From CAG-791 sp963629395 (GTDB lineage Bacteria > Bacillota > Clostridia > Lachnospirales > Lachnospiraceae): a stretch of DNA of 16,821 nt. Positions 14,127 to 16,821 of this stretch are shown here, piece after piece. How positions within the stretch are numbered: the first letter of the stretch is position 1; each line of letters starts with the position of its first letter. The DNA is taken from positions 1 through 16,821 of the forward strand of contig CAVGIV010000059.1 of NCBI GenBank assembly GCA_963629395.1, written 5' to 3'. Below the pieces are notes generated by a model. It saw only the letters and a program-made list of their open reading frames with translations, made no database searches and was not told the origin of the DNA. The translations under genes and the position numbers were made by a program.

Positions 14127-14977
14127 CGAACGTGCAGGATGATAAGAATGCAATGCTGAGATTGGAACATGTGAGTAAATATTTTGTTTCCACCAAGGGG
14201 ATACTTCGGACGAAGAGAAATGTGGTGAAGGCCGTAGATGACATCAGTCTTTCTGTTGATACAGGAGAAATTGTAGGCCTCGTGGGAGAGTCCGGCAGCG
14301 GGAAAACAACGCTGGCCAGAGTCCTACTGGGATTAACAAAGCCGTCCGGCGGAGAAATTTACATCAACGGGATTGATCTTGCTCAGGCCTCAAGAAAAGA
14401 GATAAAGCAGATTCGAAGAGAGGTGGCTGTTGTTTTCCAGGACCCTGCCTCCAATCTGAACCCGAGGCAGACGGTGGAGAGCTCGATTATGCGGCCGATG
14501 ATCCTCCACGGAATCAGGAAAGACCAGGTCAGAGAGCGTACGGGAGCCGTCATGGATATGGTTAAAATGGATCGCAGATATTTGACGAGCTATCCGTATC
14601 AGTTGTCAGGTGGACAGCTGCAGCGAATTGCCATTGCGAGGGCGCTGGCACTTCAGCCGAGGGTAATGATTCTGGATGAACCGACAAGTGCGCTGGATGT
14701 CTCTGTTCAGGCACAGATTTTGAACCTTCTGCTGGATTTGCAGAAGGAATTGCAGCTGACATATCTGGTTATCACACATGACATCAGTGTGATTCGATAT
14801 ATCAGCGACCGGGTGGCTGTTATGAATCACGGCAAGCTCGTGGAATGCGGAGAGACAGAAAAAGTTCTGGATCAGCCGCAGCATCCGTATACCAAACGTC
14901 TGATGGATTCAGTGCCGATCATGGACCCAGTGCTTCGAGGGTGCAGACGACCGGATTTGGAGGACGATGGGCAATAG
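14120..14977 (+). CDS. peptide-type ABC importer ATPase 2 (DppF/OppF-like)
   Basis: A 285-residue partner ATPase. Walker A is GESGSGKT (56-63), the Q-loop is FQDPASNLNP (106-115), the signature LSGGQLQR is at 162-169, Walker B MILDEP is at 183-188, and the switch His lies in VITHDISVIRY. The start is a GTG at 14120, supported by GGAGG 9 bases upstream; the ATG at 14150 would be the alternative and has no ribosome site. It overlaps the previous gene by 7 bases. The protein ends soon after HPYTKRLMDSVP and lacks the Cys-rich tail seen in its partner and in many relatives, so it is on the short side. The nucleotide-binding core is complete. Confidence 0.92.
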   Translation: MLTNVQDDKNAMLRLEHVSKYFVSTKGILRTKRNVVKAVDDISLSVDTGEIVGLVGESGSGKTTLARVLLGLTKPSGGEIYINGIDLAQASRKEIKQIRREVAVVFQDPASNLNPRQTVESSIMRPMILHGIRKDQVRERTGAVMDMVKMDRRYLTSYPYQLSGGQLQRIAIARALALQPRVMILDEPTSALDVSVQAQILNLLLDLQKELQLTYLVITHDISVIRYISDRVAVMNHGKLVECGETEKVLDQPQHPYTKRLMDSVPIMDPVLRGCRRPDLEDDGQ

Positions 14978-15010
14978 ACAGGTTACTGTTTGGAAGAGGA
15001 GGAAATTATT

Positions 15011-16618
15011 ATGAAGAGAAGATGGGTTGCGATGTTGATGACGATGACAACGGCAGCAGGTGTGGTGGGGCTTGCCGGGTGTGCAAGCAGCTCCGGGAGC
15101 GGGAGTACTGGCGAGACGGCTGGAAGCTTGGCTGCCGAGGAACACAGTAATGATGAGGTATTCCGGGTAATTGACAACGAGTGGTATGGAATAGACCCTT
15201 ATCAGTTGGACAGCTCTGCTGTTCTGCAGCAGTGTGTGTCGGAATCCCTGTTCGAGTGGGACAGCAGCACGAATGAGCTGGTAGATGGTGTTTGCACGGA
15301 CTGGACCGTCAGTGATGATGGACTGACAGCGACCTTTAATGTTCCGGAAGGAATGTACTACTCCACCGGTCAGGAAGTAACTGCAGAGGATGTGGTGGCA
15401 TCGATTGAGCACGGCAAAAAGGTGAGTCCATATGCGGATTCTTATGACAACATTGAATCCATGGAGGTTGACGGACGTCAGGTGACGCTTCATTTGACGA
15501 GCTATCGCTCGGATATGCTGTATGCCCTGTGCGGTGATTTCATGGGTATTATCAGCAAGGACGAGCTGGATTCCATGACGGATGATGAATTGATGTGGGG
15601 CTGCCACCCTTATGGAATGTATTTTGTTTCCAATTATGTGTCGGGATCAGAGGTGGACCTTGTCAGAAATGATAAATATGTGACACACTCGCCGCTTGTG
15701 GAGAACCAGGGGGCTGCCAAACTGGCGGAGATTGACTGCACCTTCAATGTGGAAGATTATACGGCACTGGAATCTCTGAAAAACGGAGAAGTGGATTTCC
15801 TTGTGGGAATCACAATGGATGACAAGGTGGATTTGGAAGGAAATGATGCAATTGCAGTGGTGGATAACTCCTATCCCGAAATCGATTATCTGGAATTAAA
15901 CACTACAGACGGACCGTTTGCGGATAAGAATGTGCGGCTAGCTTTTGCGCTTCTGCTGGATCGCGAGGCTGCCTGTGAGCTGACAGACGGTCAGGCTGTT
16001 CCTGCGTATTCTATGGTCTATGATACAATGCAGAACTTTAGCCAGGAGGCGAAGGATTATTTCCAGGAGAATTATGCAAATGACAAAGAGAGAGGCTACC
16101 AGCTGTTAGAGGAAGCCGGCTATACCAAGAACGGCGACGGCTATTATGAAAAAGACGGAGAAGTTCTGGAGCTGGATTATTACACCTCCAACGGAAGCGT
16201 ATCCACGATACTTGGCGAAGGACTGCAGGGCCAGATGCAGGAGAATGGCATTAAGGTTAACCTGAATACGATTGACTGGAACTACGTGCATGAACAGGTA
16301 CAGTCGAACGATTATGACGTTGCAAGAGAAGGTCTTGGCTGGGCAGAGCCGATCCTGATCCTGAACCGCTGCTACTATGACACAGATGCACCGACCAACA
16401 CCGAGACATACAGCGAAGAGGTTGCTGATATTGCCAAGACCGTGGATTCCGAAGAACGTACCGAGAAGATTTATGAGATCCAGCTGGAAATGTTCGAGAA
16501 CGTGGACATTCTGCCGTTCTATTCTGAAATTACCTGGATGGCCTATAATGCAGACCTGAAGAATGTGAATCTGGCTGTAGACGGAACATACAGCTGGAAT
16601 GACATCAGCTGGGAGTAG
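15011..16618 (+). CDS. peptide-type ABC importer binding lipoprotein (SBP family 5)
   Basis: A 535-residue extracytoplasmic binding protein of the DppA/OppA type. It has a lipoprotein signal peptide with lipobox LAGC and lipidated Cys24, a short Ser/Gly linker, then the family 5 fold: SESLFEWDSSTNEL near the start, WTVSDDGLTATFNV, EDVVASIEHGKK, and the later FADKNVRLAFALLLDREA segment. The frame is open from a TTG at 14990, but GAGGAGG 8 bases before the ATG at 15011 and the signal peptide decide the start. It lies 33 bases after the second ATPase and ends the operon. The family binds dipeptides, oligopeptides, nickel-chelates or glycosides, so the substrate stays open; the nearby M20 gene favours peptides or acylated amino acids. 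No convincing terminator follows. Confidence 0.93.
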   Translation: MKRRWVAMLMTMTTAAGVVGLAGCASSSGSGSTGETAGSLAAEEHSNDEVFRVIDNEWYGIDPYQLDSSAVLQQCVSESLFEWDSSTNELVDGVCTDWTVSDDGLTATFNVPEGMYYSTGQEVTAEDVVASIEHGKKVSPYADSYDNIESMEVDGRQVTLHLTSYRSDMLYALCGDFMGIISKDELDSMTDDELMWGCHPYGMYFVSNYVSGSEVDLVRNDKYVTHSPLVENQGAAKLAEIDCTFNVEDYTALESLKNGEVDFLVGITMDDKVDLEGNDAIAVVDNSYPEIDYLELNTTDGPFADKNVRLAFALLLDREAACELTDGQAVPAYSMVYDTMQNFSQEAKDYFQENYANDKERGYQLLEEAGYTKNGDGYYEKDGEVLELDYYTSNGSVSTILGEGLQGQMQENGIKVNLNTIDWNYVHEQVQSNDYDVAREGLGWAEPILILNRCYYDTDAPTNTETYSEEVADIAKTVDSEERTEKIYEIQLEMFENVDILPFYSEITWMAYNADLKNVNLAVDGTYSWNDISWE

Positions 16619-16663
16619 GGCTGGAGCAGGTGCCGCAGAACTGGATGCTCCTGTGGATGTGAT

Positions 16664-16821
16664 TCAGCAGTTGATTGATGGAATTTTGAAGAAGTTGTAT
16701 TTGTGCCCCTTGCGGTAGCTGGTTTCATCAATGCCGATATTCACCAGGCCGTCCAGCCTTCTGGAGCGCTCTGGTTCAAGGTCATGCAGGGCTCTGGAAA
16801 CGCAGTTTCCAACGGTTTGCC
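16664..16821 (-). pseudogene. ISL3-family transposase remnant, cut by the window edge
   Basis: The - strand reads NCVSRALHDLEPERSRRLDG, then LVNIGIDETSYRKGHKY. This is the part of an ISL3-type transposase that holds the first catalytic Asp (GIDETSYRKGHKY). Homology stops at about 16697; ten unrelated residues and a TGA at 16664 follow. The family normally continues for a couple of hundred residues with the other catalytic residues, so this copy is truncated and inactive. Its start lies beyond the window. No terminal inverted repeat could be identified at the broken end. Confidence 0.8.

Noticed and set aside
16619..16710. Short + strand frame after the binding-protein stop
   Set aside because: It reads plausibly for about 30 codons, but overlaps the antisense transposase remnant and has no start with a ribosome site.

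Overview
The window looks like a chromosomal segment from a Clostridia-type Firmicute, most likely a Lachnospiraceae relative. This rests on strong AGGAGG-type ribosome binding sites, lipoprotein signals with LAAC and LAGC lipoboxes, middling GC content judged by eye, and the protein families present. It is inferred from style, not from a marker gene. There are no rRNA or tRNA genes and no CRISPR array.

Layout. (1) 1-1760, + strand: the 3' part of a GH42 beta-galactosidase cut by the window edge. (2) 1811-4194, + strand: a two-gene unit, an AAA/STAND-like ATPase with a C-terminal winged helix followed by a HipA-like kinase. It has its own promoter and an unusual run of phased ATCACAAA repeats in the leader. 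(3) 4185-4465: a hairpin, then a decayed fragment of an acetolactate synthase (ilvB/alsS) gene. (4) 4523-9491, - strand: a Pot-type ABC importer read as permease, permease, ATPase, lipoprotein, followed after a large palindrome by a metallo-beta-lactamase-fold hydrolase. (5) 9492-10019: a divergent regulatory region with a promoter and palindrome, an orphan Shine-Dalgarno sequence, and a roughly 138-nt highly structured element of unknown nature. (6) 10020-11183, + strand: an M20 amidohydrolase. (7) 11202-16618, + strand: tandem promoters, a leader terminator, then a complete Dpp/Opp-type importer (permease, permease, ATPase, ATPase, binding lipoprotein). (8) 16664-16821, - strand: a truncated ISL3-family transposase running off the window.

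How the genes fit together. Most of the window is nutrient uptake and processing: galactoside hydrolysis, a polyamine/small-solute type importer, a peptide-type importer, and an M20 enzyme that would cleave N-acyl or peptide-like amides inside the cell. The M20 gene sits directly before the peptide importer and probably processes what it brings in. The ATPase-kinase pair does not fit this theme. It is flanked by gene debris, looks like an inserted accessory module, and is the best candidate for an undescribed system. The structured element at 9764-9901 is the second feature I cannot explain.
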